64,000 nucleotides of DNA, taken from the NCBI GenBank assembly GCA_944989445.1, contig CALYLW010000966.1, positions 251,016 to 315,015 on the forward strand, in the 5' to 3' direction. The position numbers and the translations under genes were made by a program. Below, piece by piece: positions 31,729-41,600 of this stretch. Numbering within the stretch: the stretch's first letter is position 1; the number at the start of each line of letters is the position of its first letter. The notes beneath the pieces are model-generated. The model searched no databases and was not told the origin of the DNA. It saw nothing but the letters and a program-made list of their open reading frames with translations. Origin of the DNA: Ampullaceana balthica (Eukaryota; Mollusca; Gastropoda; Lymnaeidae).

Positions 31729-32420
31729 TTACCCCACACACAACCCTATTCCCCCACACACAACCCTATTCACCCACACACATCCCTATTCCCCCACACA
31801 CAACCCTATTCCCCAACACACAAACCCTATTCCCCCACACACAAACCCTATTCCCCCACACACAACCCTATTCCCCCACACACAACCCTATTCCCCAACA
31901 CACAAACCCTATTCCCCCACACACAAACCCTATTCCCCCACACACAACCCTATTCCCCACACACAAACCCCATTCCCCCACACACAACCATATTCCCCCA
32001 CACACAACCCTATTCCCCAACACACAAACCCTATTCCCCCACACACAAACCCTATTCCCCCACACACAACCCTATTCCCCCACACACAAACCCTATTCCC
32101 CCACACACAACCCTATTCCTTCACACACAACCCTATTCCCCAACACACAAACCCTATTCCCCCACACACAAACCATATTCCCCCACAAACAACCCTATTC
32201 CCCCACACACAACCCTATTCCCCAACACACAACCCTATTCCCCAACACACAACCCGATTCCCCAATACACAACCCTATTCCCCCACACACAACCCTATTC
32301 CCCCACACACAACCCTATTCCCCCACACACAAACCTATTCCCCCACACACAACCCTATTCCCCCACACACAACCCTATTCCCCCACACACAAACCTATTC
32401 CCCCCACACACAAACCATAT
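31729..32420. repeat. Minisatellite, 20/21-bp period, about 34 copies
   Basis: Units contain CCCACACACAACCCTATTCC with one-base length changes in the C-tract and in AACCC/AAACCC. The ACCCTATT word is not the animal telomere repeat. The right edge degenerates at about 32400. Confidence 0.96.
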
Positions 32421-32632
32421 CTCCGCACACACAAACTCTACCCACCTACACACAAAGATCCTCCCCCCCTCCGCCCCGCCCCCACCAGCTGGAGTTAATG
32501 ACACCGGACATTGATCACCAAACCTAAATACCCGGATCTGTGGGCGCACGAGGCGGCACGTGCAGCTTCACTCACACATCGTCTGCTTCTACTCATCCTT
32601 CCGTTCATTTTGTCTTTCACTCCCAGCGTCCC
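32421..32632. other. Unassigned spacer
   Basis: Non-repetitive sequence between arrays; nothing recognised. Confidence 0.4.
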
Positions 32633-33150
32633 TCTGGGCTCTCAACAGAGGTTCTCATATTGTACGGTTCCCTTCGACTCACAGCGTCCCCCCTGGGCTG
32701 CCTACAGAGGTTCTCATATTGTACGGTTCCCTTCGACTCACAGCGTCCCCCCTAGGCTGCCTACAGAGGTTCTCATATTGTACGGTTCCCTTCGACTCAC
32801 AGCGTCCCCCCTGGGCTGCCTACAGAGGTTCTCATATTGTACTGTTCCCTTCGACTCACAGCGTCCCCCCTGGGCTGCCTACAGAGGTTCTCATATTGTA
32901 CTGTCCCCTTTCACACCCAGCGCCCCCCTTGTTCTGCCAACAGAGGTTCTCATATTGTACTGTTCCCTTTCACACCCAGCGTTCCCTTTGCTCTGCCAAC
33001 AGAGGTTCTCATATTGTACTGTTCCCTTTCACTCCCAGCCCCCCTTGCTCTGCCAACAGAGGTTCTCGTATTGTACTGTTCCCTTTCACTCCCAGTATCC
33101 CCCTGGGCTGCCAAAAGAGGTTCTCATATTGTACTGTTCCCATTCTCCCA
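32633..33150. repeat. Minisatellite, about 59-bp period, about 8.5 copies
   Basis: Units contain GAGGTTCTCATATTGTACGG (or ACTG) and CCTTCGACTCACAGCGTCCC (left) or CTTTCAC-type sequence (right). The left copies are nearly identical; the right ones form a second, shorter variant. Overlapping plus-strand frames of 230 and 228 residues are by-products. Confidence 0.95.
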
Positions 33151-33444
33151 TTACCTTCCTCACCCCCACTTGTTGTGTCATTAATTTGTGTACGATGTAT
33201 TGAATGTATTATGGAGAAAACAGCAACCATAAAATATCCCGTTTGAACGACAGTCTTTAAGACCTCGCGTGTGAATCTAAAGGTGTTAAAGACATCCCAT
33301 GTGAATCTGAAGGCCCCAATTGAAGGATCTTTTAAAATGTCAAATATTTCAGATAATTAAGGCCACTATTACAAGAGTTTGAGAACTGACGTGAAGGCGC
33401 AAGGGAAATATTTGGGAAGGGTTCTAGACTTAGAGGAGGTCAAG
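33151..33444. other. Unassigned spacer with a short duplication
   Basis: GTGTGAATCTAAAGG and ATGTGAATCTGAAGG are present as an imperfect pair at about 33268-33312. Otherwise nothing recognised. Confidence 0.4.
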
Positions 33445-33541
33445 GTCAGCACTAAACACCAGTAGACCGTAACAAAGTCAGCACTAAACACCAGTAGACC
33501 GTAACAAAGTCAGCACTAAACACCCAGTAGACCGTAACAAA
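33445..33541. repeat. Tandem repeat, 32-bp period, 3 copies
   Basis: Three 32-bp units contain GTCAGCACTAAACACCAGTA and GACCGTAACAAA; the last has one added C. Confidence 0.95.
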
Positions 33542-33630
33542 GACGTGGCTAAAGTTTCTCAAAACAACTTAGTTTTGCTCCAATCTCTGAAACACTTCTC
33601 TGTGCTCCGTTGTTATAGCTTTACTCGTGA

Positions 33631-33633
<3 letters not shown>

Positions 33634-33720
<87 letters not shown>

Positions 33721-33724
33721 AGAG
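33634..33724. repeat. (GA)n microsatellite
   Basis: About 90 bp of GA dinucleotides broken by two extra A's near 33700 and 33720. Confidence 0.98.
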
Positions 33725-34120
33725 ACATCGGGGAATCTTTCCACGAGCTGCCTGGTGAGGGTGGAAAAAAATGAGACAAGTGGAAAAGTCGACTCACGCT
33801 ACGGTTCTGAAAGAATTGTGTAAAATCCTATTGATATTTAGGGACCCTTGTGAAAGTCTGCGGGTTTCTTTTCCTTTTATTTCCAGGCAGTTTTTTCCCG
33901 TTTGTCTGCCGTCGACTCTCAGCTGTATAGGTGTGATGTCGTGTGAGTCGGACATAAATAAACCAAGGCAAAAAATCAACAAACGGAGGAGGGAGGAGGA
34001 AATGAAAAGAATATAAGACGGCTGAGAGGAGAGGAAGACAAATAAGCAAAGGCGTGAGGATAGAGGCGGGACAAGGGCCATCACCCACGCTGGGCCACCC
34101 TAGAGCTCGCACACTTCTGT
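33725..34120. other. Unassigned spacer
   Basis: No gene recognised. Purine-rich at 33980-34060. Frames on both strands carry no domain. Confidence 0.4.
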
Positions 34121-34572
34121 GGAGTAAACCATTCACTCGGTGTAGTTCAATAGAGTAGGATATAGATGAACCACTCACTCGGTGTAGTTCAATAGAGTAG
34201 GATATAGATGAACCACTCACTCGGTGTAGTTCAATAGAGTAGGATAGAGATAAACCACTCACTGGGTGTAGTTCAATAGAGTAGGATAGAGATAAACCAC
34301 TCACTGGGTGTAGTTCAATAGAGTAGGATAGAGATAAACCATTCACTCGGTGTAGTTCAATAGTAGATAGGATAGAGATGATAGAACCATTCACTCGGTG
34401 TAGTTCAATAGAGTAGGATAGAGATAAACCACTCACTGGGTGTAGTTCAATAGAGAGTAGGATACATCACTGTAGTCAATAGAGTAGAGATAAACACTCA
34501 CTGGGTGTAGACTAGGATAGAAATAAACCATACACTCGGTGTAGTTCAATAGACTAGGATAGAGATAAACTA
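34121..34572. repeat. Minisatellite, about 42-bp period, about 10 copies
   Basis: Units contain CACTCACTCGGTGTAGTTCA and ATAGAGTAGGATAGAGAT. Length and sequence vary; the right part from about 34440 is broken up. The GTTCAATA word is shared with the next array, so the two arrays may have a common origin. Confidence 0.92.
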
Positions 34573-35030
34573 ACCGATAGAAGCTACAAAGGAGTAGTTC
34601 AATAAACTGGGATAAACTTAGACAATGAGTAGTTCAATAAACTAGGATATAACTAGACAAGGAGTAGTTCAATAAACTAGGATATAACGTAGACAAGGAG
34701 TAGTTCAATAAACTAGGATATAACGTAGACAATGAGTTGTTCAATAAACTAGGATATAACGTAGACAATGAGTTGTTCAATAAACTAGGATATAACGTAG
34801 ACAATGAGTTGTTCAATAAACTAGGATATAACGTAGACAATGAGTAGTTCAATAAACTAGGGATATAACGTAGACAAGGAGTTGTTCAATAAACTAGGAT
34901 ATAACGTAGACAATGAGTTGTTCAATAAACTAGGATATAACGTAGACACTGATTTGTTCAATAAACTAGGATATAACGTAGACAATGAGTTGTTCAATAA
35001 ACTAGGATATAACTTAGACAAGGAGTAGTT
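34573..35030. repeat. Minisatellite, 36-bp period, about 12 copies
   Basis: 36-bp units contain GTTCAATAAACTAGGATATA and ACGTAGACAATGAG. It follows the previous array directly and shares GTTCAATA with it. Confidence 0.95.
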
Positions 35031-35515
35031 CAATAGCTTAAGACAGACAATACTCTATGTACTTCAATAGAATCTATACTGTGGTATATAACACAACGAC
35101 TTCCGCCTCGCGATGCTAGAATGTAATAGTAATTTGATGTATTGCAATAATACCATCACGTGATCAGTGACGTAGCTATGGAAATTTTAGCCGCTGCCTC
35201 CAAAAAAAGAGCAATATCAATTAAAACAAAAGAACCTCGAAGGAAAAATATGCGCTTAAAAATAACCTTTAGAAAATATTGGCCCTCAATTCACTACTAA
35301 ATACATGGTAGTTGTTGGCTAGAGTTGTATCTTCTGTCAGATGCTGTCTAGAGTTGCACCTTCTGTGAGGTGTTGGATAGATGTCTGTGTTTATGACCAT
35401 CTACGAGCATTCAACACACCTCAATTTGACCTCATTTCACCTCTGTGAGGATTGAACAGACCTCACTCTTACAAGCCACAATGTGATTTACGCAATTTGT
35501 TGCAAAAGGTTCAGT
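35031..35515. other. Unassigned spacer
   Basis: No gene recognised. It precedes the Penelope-like fragment and may include unrecognised 5' parts of it. Confidence 0.4.
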
Positions 35516-35772
35516 TAAATCAACGTGGGTGAGACAGGTCGTCGACTGGGAGATCGGCTTAGAGAACAACTGTAAAATATATAAATAAACACGGTCTGTG
35601 ACTCTCAACACTTCAACAGTGCTAACTAATCATGGCGGGATTTCAGATATTGCAGTTACTGTTTCTATTTGCGACCAATACCCATGATAGGATCTACATA
35701 GAAAATAGATTTATAAAACGATTTGTTTCGTTGGCTCCAGACGGATTAAACCAAATTCACAATTTTACATAA
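35516..35772 (+). pseudogene. Penelope-like GIY-YIG endonuclease remnant
   Basis: Three pieces in different frames can be recognised. First, from about 35522, NVGETGRRLGDRLREQL followed by a stop: this matches the (Y)xGETxRRLxxRxxEHL core of the Penelope GIY-YIG nuclease, with the catalytic-region arginine present. Second, at about 35600-35640, CDSQHFNSANxSWRDF, matching the VSxHFNxxxHSxxDf block. Third, at 35701-35769, RFIKRFVSLAPDGLNQ and a stop at 35770, matching the C-terminal RExxFIxxLxTLxPxGLN block. The enzyme normally nicks target DNA during retrotransposition in the nucleus. Stops and frameshifts make this copy inactive. Confidence 0.82.
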
Positions 35773-35895
35773 CTGTGGAATCTTTCTTCCAGTTGTGGTT
35801 TTACTGTAACAGTGGTACTTCTTTCCTTTTCCTATTTTCTGTCTTTGTTAAGTAATTGTGCCCCTCTTTCTTCTTTTCGGTTATGTGTTCTTTTT

Positions 35896-36279
35896 NNNNN
35901 NNNNNNNNNNNNNNNNNNNNNNNNNNNNNNNNNNNNNNNNNNNNNNNNNNNNNNNNNNNNNNNNNNNNNNNNNNNNNNNNNNNNNNNNNNNNNNNNNNNN
36001 NNNNNNNNNNNNNNNNNNNNNNNNNNNNNNNNNNNNNNNNNNNNNNNNNNNNNNNNNNNNNNNNNNNNNNNNNNNNNNNNNNNNNNNNNNNNNNNNNNNN
36101 NNNNNNNNNNNNNNNNNNNNNNNNNNNNNNNNNNNNNNNNNNNNNNNNNNNNNNNNNNNNNNNNNNNNNNNNNNNNNNNNNNNNNNNNNNNNNNNNNNNN
36201 NNNNNNNNNNNNNNNNNNNNNNNNNNNNNNNNNNNNNNNNNNNNNNNNNNNNNNNNNNNNNNNNNNNNNNNNNNNNNNN
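35896..36279. other. Assembly gap, 384 N
   Basis: All bases are N. The three long frames across it are meaningless. Its length is not a round number, so it may be an estimated gap. It lies between the endonuclease remnant and the tail of the Penelope-like element. Confidence 1.
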
Positions 36280-36363
36280 TCTTACTTAGTTATTACTTTT
36301 CCAAGATATAATATATATTATATAATGTAAATTTAATTTCAGTACTTGTGTAAGTTGTTTGTA

Positions 36364-36385
36364 CTGACGAAGGCATTAGTCGAAA
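36364..36385 (+). ncRNA. Hammerhead-like motif in Penelope-like tail
   Basis: CTGACGA (36364-36370), one A, GGC, loop ATTA, GTC, then GAAA (36382-36385). This resembles the CUGANGA - stem II - GAAA core of hammerhead ribozymes, which are known from the terminal repeats of Penelope-like elements. Stem II is only three pairs including one G-U, and there is an extra A. Stem I and III partners were not found because the gap removes nearby sequence. Activity is unproven. Confidence 0.45.
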
Positions 36386-36400
36386 GTTAACTTTTGTATT

Positions 36401-36718
36401 TTGTCAATTTTTTATTTCTTTTTTTAAATTTTATTTCTTTATTTAAAAATAATATTTTTTTGTGTGTGCCCCATAACCTCGTGGTCGTAGGGGGTTCTAA
36501 TGTTTCCATTAGAGCTTTCTCGGGGCTTGGTAGACTTGGCGGCATCCATCTCCTCTCAAAGTCAGTGGAAGCCTTTTTTAGCAATAGTCATTGATCAACA
36601 TGTTTTATTATGGCTTAACGTGGGCTAGATCCACGCACCCCAGCTTGTGAGTTTGTCTATTAATAAAGCTTTATTATTTTTGTTTTGACCACGCAATTCG
36701 TTTGCGTTTCTTGTATTT
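36401..36718. other. Unassigned AT-rich stretch
   Basis: No gene recognised. It may include the rest of the Penelope-like terminal region. An AATAAAG poly(A)-signal-like word lies at about 36660. Confidence 0.4.
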
Positions 36719-37450
36719 TTACCTCATATGACATCTGTGATGGTTGAACACATAGACTCTGACCTCAGATGACCTCTGTTATGGTTGAACACACCTCACT
36801 CTGAACTCATATGACCTCTGTTATGGTTGAACACATAGACTCTGACCTCAGATGACCTCTGTTATGGTTGAACACACCTCACTCTGACCCCAGATGACCT
36901 CTGTTATGGTTGAACACACCTCACTCTGACCTCATATGACCTCTGTTATGGTTGAACACACCTCACTCTGACCTCATATGACCTCTGTTATGGTTGAACA
37001 CACCTCACTCTGACCTCATATGACCTCTGTTATGGTTGAACACACCTCACTCTGACCTCATATGACCTCTGTTATGGTTGAACACATCTCATTCTGATCT
37101 CAGATGACATCTGTGATGGTTGAGTTCATCTCACTCTGGCCTCAGATGACCTCTGTGATGGTTGAGTTCATCTCACTCTGACCTCAGATGACCTATGTGA
37201 TGGTTGAGTTCATCTCACTCTGACCTCAGATGACCTATGTGATGGTTGAGTTCATCTCACTCTGACCTCAGATGACCTATGTGATGGTTGAACACATATC
37301 ACTTTGACCTCAGATGACCTCTGTGATGGTTGAGTTCATCTCACTCTGACCTCAGATGACCTATGTGATGGTTGAACACATATCACTTTGACCTCAGATG
37401 ACCTATGTGATGGTTGAACACATCTCACTTTGACCTCAGATGACCCCTGA
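36719..37450. repeat. Minisatellite, 42-bp period, about 17 copies, carrying DR4 sites
   Basis: 42-bp units contain TGACCTCATATGACCTCTGT and TATGGTTGAACACACCTCAC. The right half is a second variant (GTTGAGTTCATCTCAC). Nearly every unit has TGACCT, four bases, TGACCT, which on the other strand is AGGTCA-N4-AGGTCA. That spacing (DR4) is the site type of several RXR-partnered nuclear receptors. By reading I count about twelve perfect DR4 copies; the rest have one or two changes. Confidence 0.95.
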
Positions 37451-37792
37451 CACAACGAGAGACTTGAGAGTATCGTTCTACTACAGCTAAATTACTTTAT
37501 GGGGATTTCCGCGTCAAATTACGCACCTTGCAGGTAACACACGGTCGACTAAGACGGTCGTAAATATCTTGGCCTAAAAAAGCCAAATTACTTTATTGGC
37601 ACTCTGTTCGTTTGGTCTGCAAATAAAATTAATCTGGCATCTGCTTTGGCCGCCAACGTGAAAACTGTTATAGCCCTGGTAACTACTTGAGATTACGGCA
37701 GCGTCAAGCACCGACCACTAGTGCCCCTAGCGACCACTGGCATTGTGCTAGGCCTGCCCAATTGACTACTGGCCCTGATTTGGCCAGGGTAT
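37451..37792. other. Unassigned spacer
   Basis: Non-repetitive sequence, no gene recognised. CTAAATTACTTTAT and CCAAATTACTTTAT occur as an imperfect pair (about 37488 and 37582). Confidence 0.4.
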
Positions 37793-38092
37793 CCAACCAC
37801 TGACCTCTACTTGGCCATGACATTCAACCACTGACCTCTACTTGGCCATGACATCCGACCATTGACCTCTACTTGACCATGACCCACAACCACGGACCTC
37901 TACTTGACCAAGACATCCAACCACTGACCTCTACTTGACCATGACATCCGACCACGGACCTCTACTTGACCAGGACCCACAACCACTGACCTCTACTTGA
38001 CCATGACATCCAACCACTGACCTCTACTTGTCCAGGACCCACAACCACGAACCTCTACTTGGCCAGGACATCAGACCACTGACATCTGGGTG
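37793..38092. repeat. Minisatellite, about 31-bp period, about 10 copies
   Basis: Units contain CCACTGACCTCTACTTGGCC and ATGACATCCAA or GGACCCACAA. The two tail types (ATGACATC and GGACCCAC) alternate irregularly. Each copy has one TGACCT. Confidence 0.94.
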
Positions 38093-38129
38093 GCCAGAAC
38101 ATATTCGATTAATGTGACTTTGAACTGCA

Positions 38130-38505
38130 GGGAATACTTGGTGAAGCCAGTACTAGGAATACTTGGTGAAGCCAGCACTAGGAATACTTGGTGAAGCCAG
38201 TACTAGGAATACTTGGTGAAGCCAGTACTAGGAATACTTGGTGAAGCCAGTACTAGGAACACTTGGTGAAGCCAGTACTAGGAATACTTGGTGAAGCCAG
38301 TACTAGGAATACGTGGTGAAGCCAGTACTAGGAATACTTGGTGAAGCCAGTAATAGGAATACTTGGTGAAGCCAGTACTAGGAATACTTGGTGAAGCCAG
38401 TACTAGGAATACTTGGTGAAGCCAGTACTAGGAATACGTGATGAAGCCAGTACTAGGAATACGTGCATGGTGAAGCCAGTCCTAGGAATACTTGGTGAAG
38501 GCAGT
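38130..38505. repeat. Minisatellite, 25-bp period, about 15 copies
   Basis: 25-bp units contain GGAATACTTGGTGAAGCCAG and TACTA, with few changes apart from the right edge. Confidence 0.97.
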
Positions 38506-38612
38506 AGGTTCCTGCTATGAATACACAGTGGCAAAGCGCTGACTTGAAAACAGCTGATTCACAAAAAAGAAAAAAAATCTCCCTTGTCAGAATGAAGTGA
38601 TTGACTTTCAAA

Positions 38613-41600
38613 AAATGCAATATGTGAAATAACTTTAGGTAATCCTACAATATGTGAAATAACTTTAGGTAATCATGCAATATGTGTAATAACTTTAGGT
38701 AATCATGCAATATGTGTAATAACTTTAGGTAATCATGCAATATGTGTAATAACTTTAGGTAATCCTGCAATATGTGTAATAACTTTAGGTAATCATGCAA
38801 TATGTGTAATAACTTTAGGTAATCATGCAATATGTGTAATAACTTTAGGTAATCCTGCAATATGTGTAATAACTTTAGGTAATCATGCAATATGTGTAAT
38901 AACTTTAGGTAATCATGCAATATGTGTAATAACTTTAGGTAATCATGCAATATGTGTAATAACTTTAGGTAATCCTGCAATATGTGAAATAACTTTAGGT
39001 AATCCTGCAATATGTGAAATAACTTTAGGTAATCCTACAATATGTGAAATAACTTTAGGTAATCATGCAATATGTGTAATAACTTTAGGTAATCATGCAA
39101 TATGTGTAATAACTTTAGGTAATCATGCAATATGTGTAATAACTTTAGGTAATCCTGCAATATGTGAAATAACTTTAGGTAATCCTACAATATGTGAAAT
39201 AACTTTAGGTAATCATGCAATATGTGTAATAACTTTAGGTAATCATGCAATATGTGTAATAACTTTAGGTAATCATGCAATATGTGTAATAACTTTAGGT
39301 AATCCTGCAATATGTGTAATAACTTTAGGTAATCATGCAATATGTGTAATAACTTTAGGTAATCATGCAATATGTGTAATAACTTTAGGTAATCATGCAA
39401 TATGTGTAATAACTTTAGGTAATCCTGCAATATGTGAAATAACTTTAGGTAATCCTGCAATATGTGAAATAACCTTAGGTAATCCTGCAATATGTGAAAT
39501 AACTTTAGGTAATCATGCAATATGTGAAATAACTTTAGGTAATCATGCAATATGTGTAATAACTTTAGGTAATCCTGCAATATGTGTAATAACTTTAGGT
39601 AATCATGCAATATGTGTAATAACTTTAGGTAATCATGCAATATGTGTAATAACTTTAGGTAATCATGCAATATGTGAAATAACTTTAGGTAATCCTACAA
39701 TATGTGAAATAACTTTAGGTAATCCTGCAATATGTGAAATAACTTTAGGTAATCCTGCAATATGTGAAATAACTTTAGGTAATCCTGCAATATGTGAAAT
39801 AACTTTAGGTAATCCTGCAATATGTGTAATAACTTTAGGTAATCCTGCAATATGTGAAATAACTTTAGGTAATCATGCAATATGTGTAATAACTTTAGGT
39901 AATCATGCAATATGTGTAATAACTTTAGGTAATCATGCAATATGTGTAATAACTTTAGGTAATCATGCAATATGTGTAATAACTTTAGGTAATCATGCAA
40001 TATGTGTAATAACTTTAGGTAATCCTGCAATATGTGAAATAACTTTAGGTAATCCTGCAATATGTGAAATAACTTTAGGTAATCCTGCAATATGTGTAAT
40101 AACTTTAGGTAATCCTGCAATATGTGTAATAACTTTAGGTAATCCTGCAATATGTGTAATAACTTTAGGTAATCCTGCAATATGTGTAATAACTTTAGGT
40201 AATCCTGCAATATGTGTAATAACTTTAGGTAATCCTGCAATATGTGTAATAACTTTAGGTAATCCTGCAATATGTGAAATAACTTTAGGTAATCCTGCAA
40301 TATGTGTAATAACTTTAGGTAATCCTGCAATATGTGAAATAACTTTAGGTAATCCTGCAATATGTGAAATAACTTTAGGTAATCCTGCAATATGTGAAAT
40401 AACTTTAGGTAATCCTGCAATATGTGAAATAACTTTAGGTAATCCTGCAATATGTGAAATAACTTTAGGTAATCCTGCAATATGTGTAATAACTTTAGGT
40501 AATCCTGCAATATGTGTAAATAACTTTAGGTAATCATGCAATATGTGAAATAACTTTAGGTAATCATGCAATATGTGTAATAACTTTAGGTAATCATGCA
40601 ATATGTGTAATAACTTTAGGTAATCCTGCAATATGTGTAATAACTTTAGGTAATCCTGCAATATGTGTAATAACTTTAGGTAATCCTGCAATATGTGTAA
40701 TAACTTTAGGTAATCCTGCAATATGTGTAATAACTTTAGGTAATCCTGCAATATGTGTAATAACTTTAGGTAATCCTGCAATATGTGTAATAACTTTAGG
40801 TAATCCTGCAATATGTGAAATAACTTTAGGTAATCCTGCAATATGTGAAATAACTTTAGGTAATCCTGCAATATGTGAAATAACTTTAGGTAATCCTGCA
40901 ATATGTGTAATAACTTTAGGTAATCCTGCAATATGTGTAATAACTTTAGGTAATCCTGCAATATGTGTAATAACTTTAGGTAATCCTGCAATATGTGTAA
41001 TAACTTTAGGTAATCCTGCAATATGTGTAATAACTTTAGGTAATCCTGCAATATGTGTAATAACTTTAGGTAATCATGCAATATGTGTAATAACTTTAGG
41101 TAATCCTGCAATATGTGTAATAACTTTAGGTAATCCTGCAATATGTGTAATAACTTTAGGTAATCCTGCAATATGTGTAATAACTTTAGGTAATCCTGCA
41201 ATATGTGTAATAACTTTAGGTAATCCTGCAATATGTGAAATAACTTTAGGTAATCCTGCAATATGTGAAATAACTTTAGGTAATCCTGCAATATGTGAAA
41301 TAACTTTAGGTAATCCTGCAATATGTGAAATAACTTTAGGTAATCCTGCAATATGTGTAATAACTTTAGGTAATCCTGCAATATGTGTAATAACTTTAGG
41401 TAATCCTGCAATATGTGTAATAACTTTAGGTAATCCTGCAATATGTGTAATAACTTTAGGTAATCCTGCAATATGTGTAATAACTTTAGGTAATCCTGCA
41501 ATATGTGTAATAACTTTAGGTAATCCTGCAATATGTGTAATAACTTTAGGTAATCCTGCAATATGTGTAATAACTTTAGGTAATCCTGCAATATGTGTAA

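Larger units (their letters stand above)
35516..36400 (+). mobile_element. Penelope-like retroelement 3' part, interrupted by gap
   Basis: A decayed GIY-YIG endonuclease C-terminus (35516-35772) is followed by an AT-rich tail, the 384-bp N gap, and a hairpin motif at 36364-36385 of the type seen at Penelope-like element ends. The reverse transcriptase part is missing, so the copy is 5' truncated. The exact right limit is not known. Confidence 0.75.

Noticed and set aside
31729..32420. Interstitial telomere repeat
   Set aside because: The unit contains ACCCTATT within a 20/21-bp repeat, not CCCTAA hexamers in tandem.
35812..36330. Three frames running through the N gap
   Set aside because: The residues are unknown; frames across N have no meaning.
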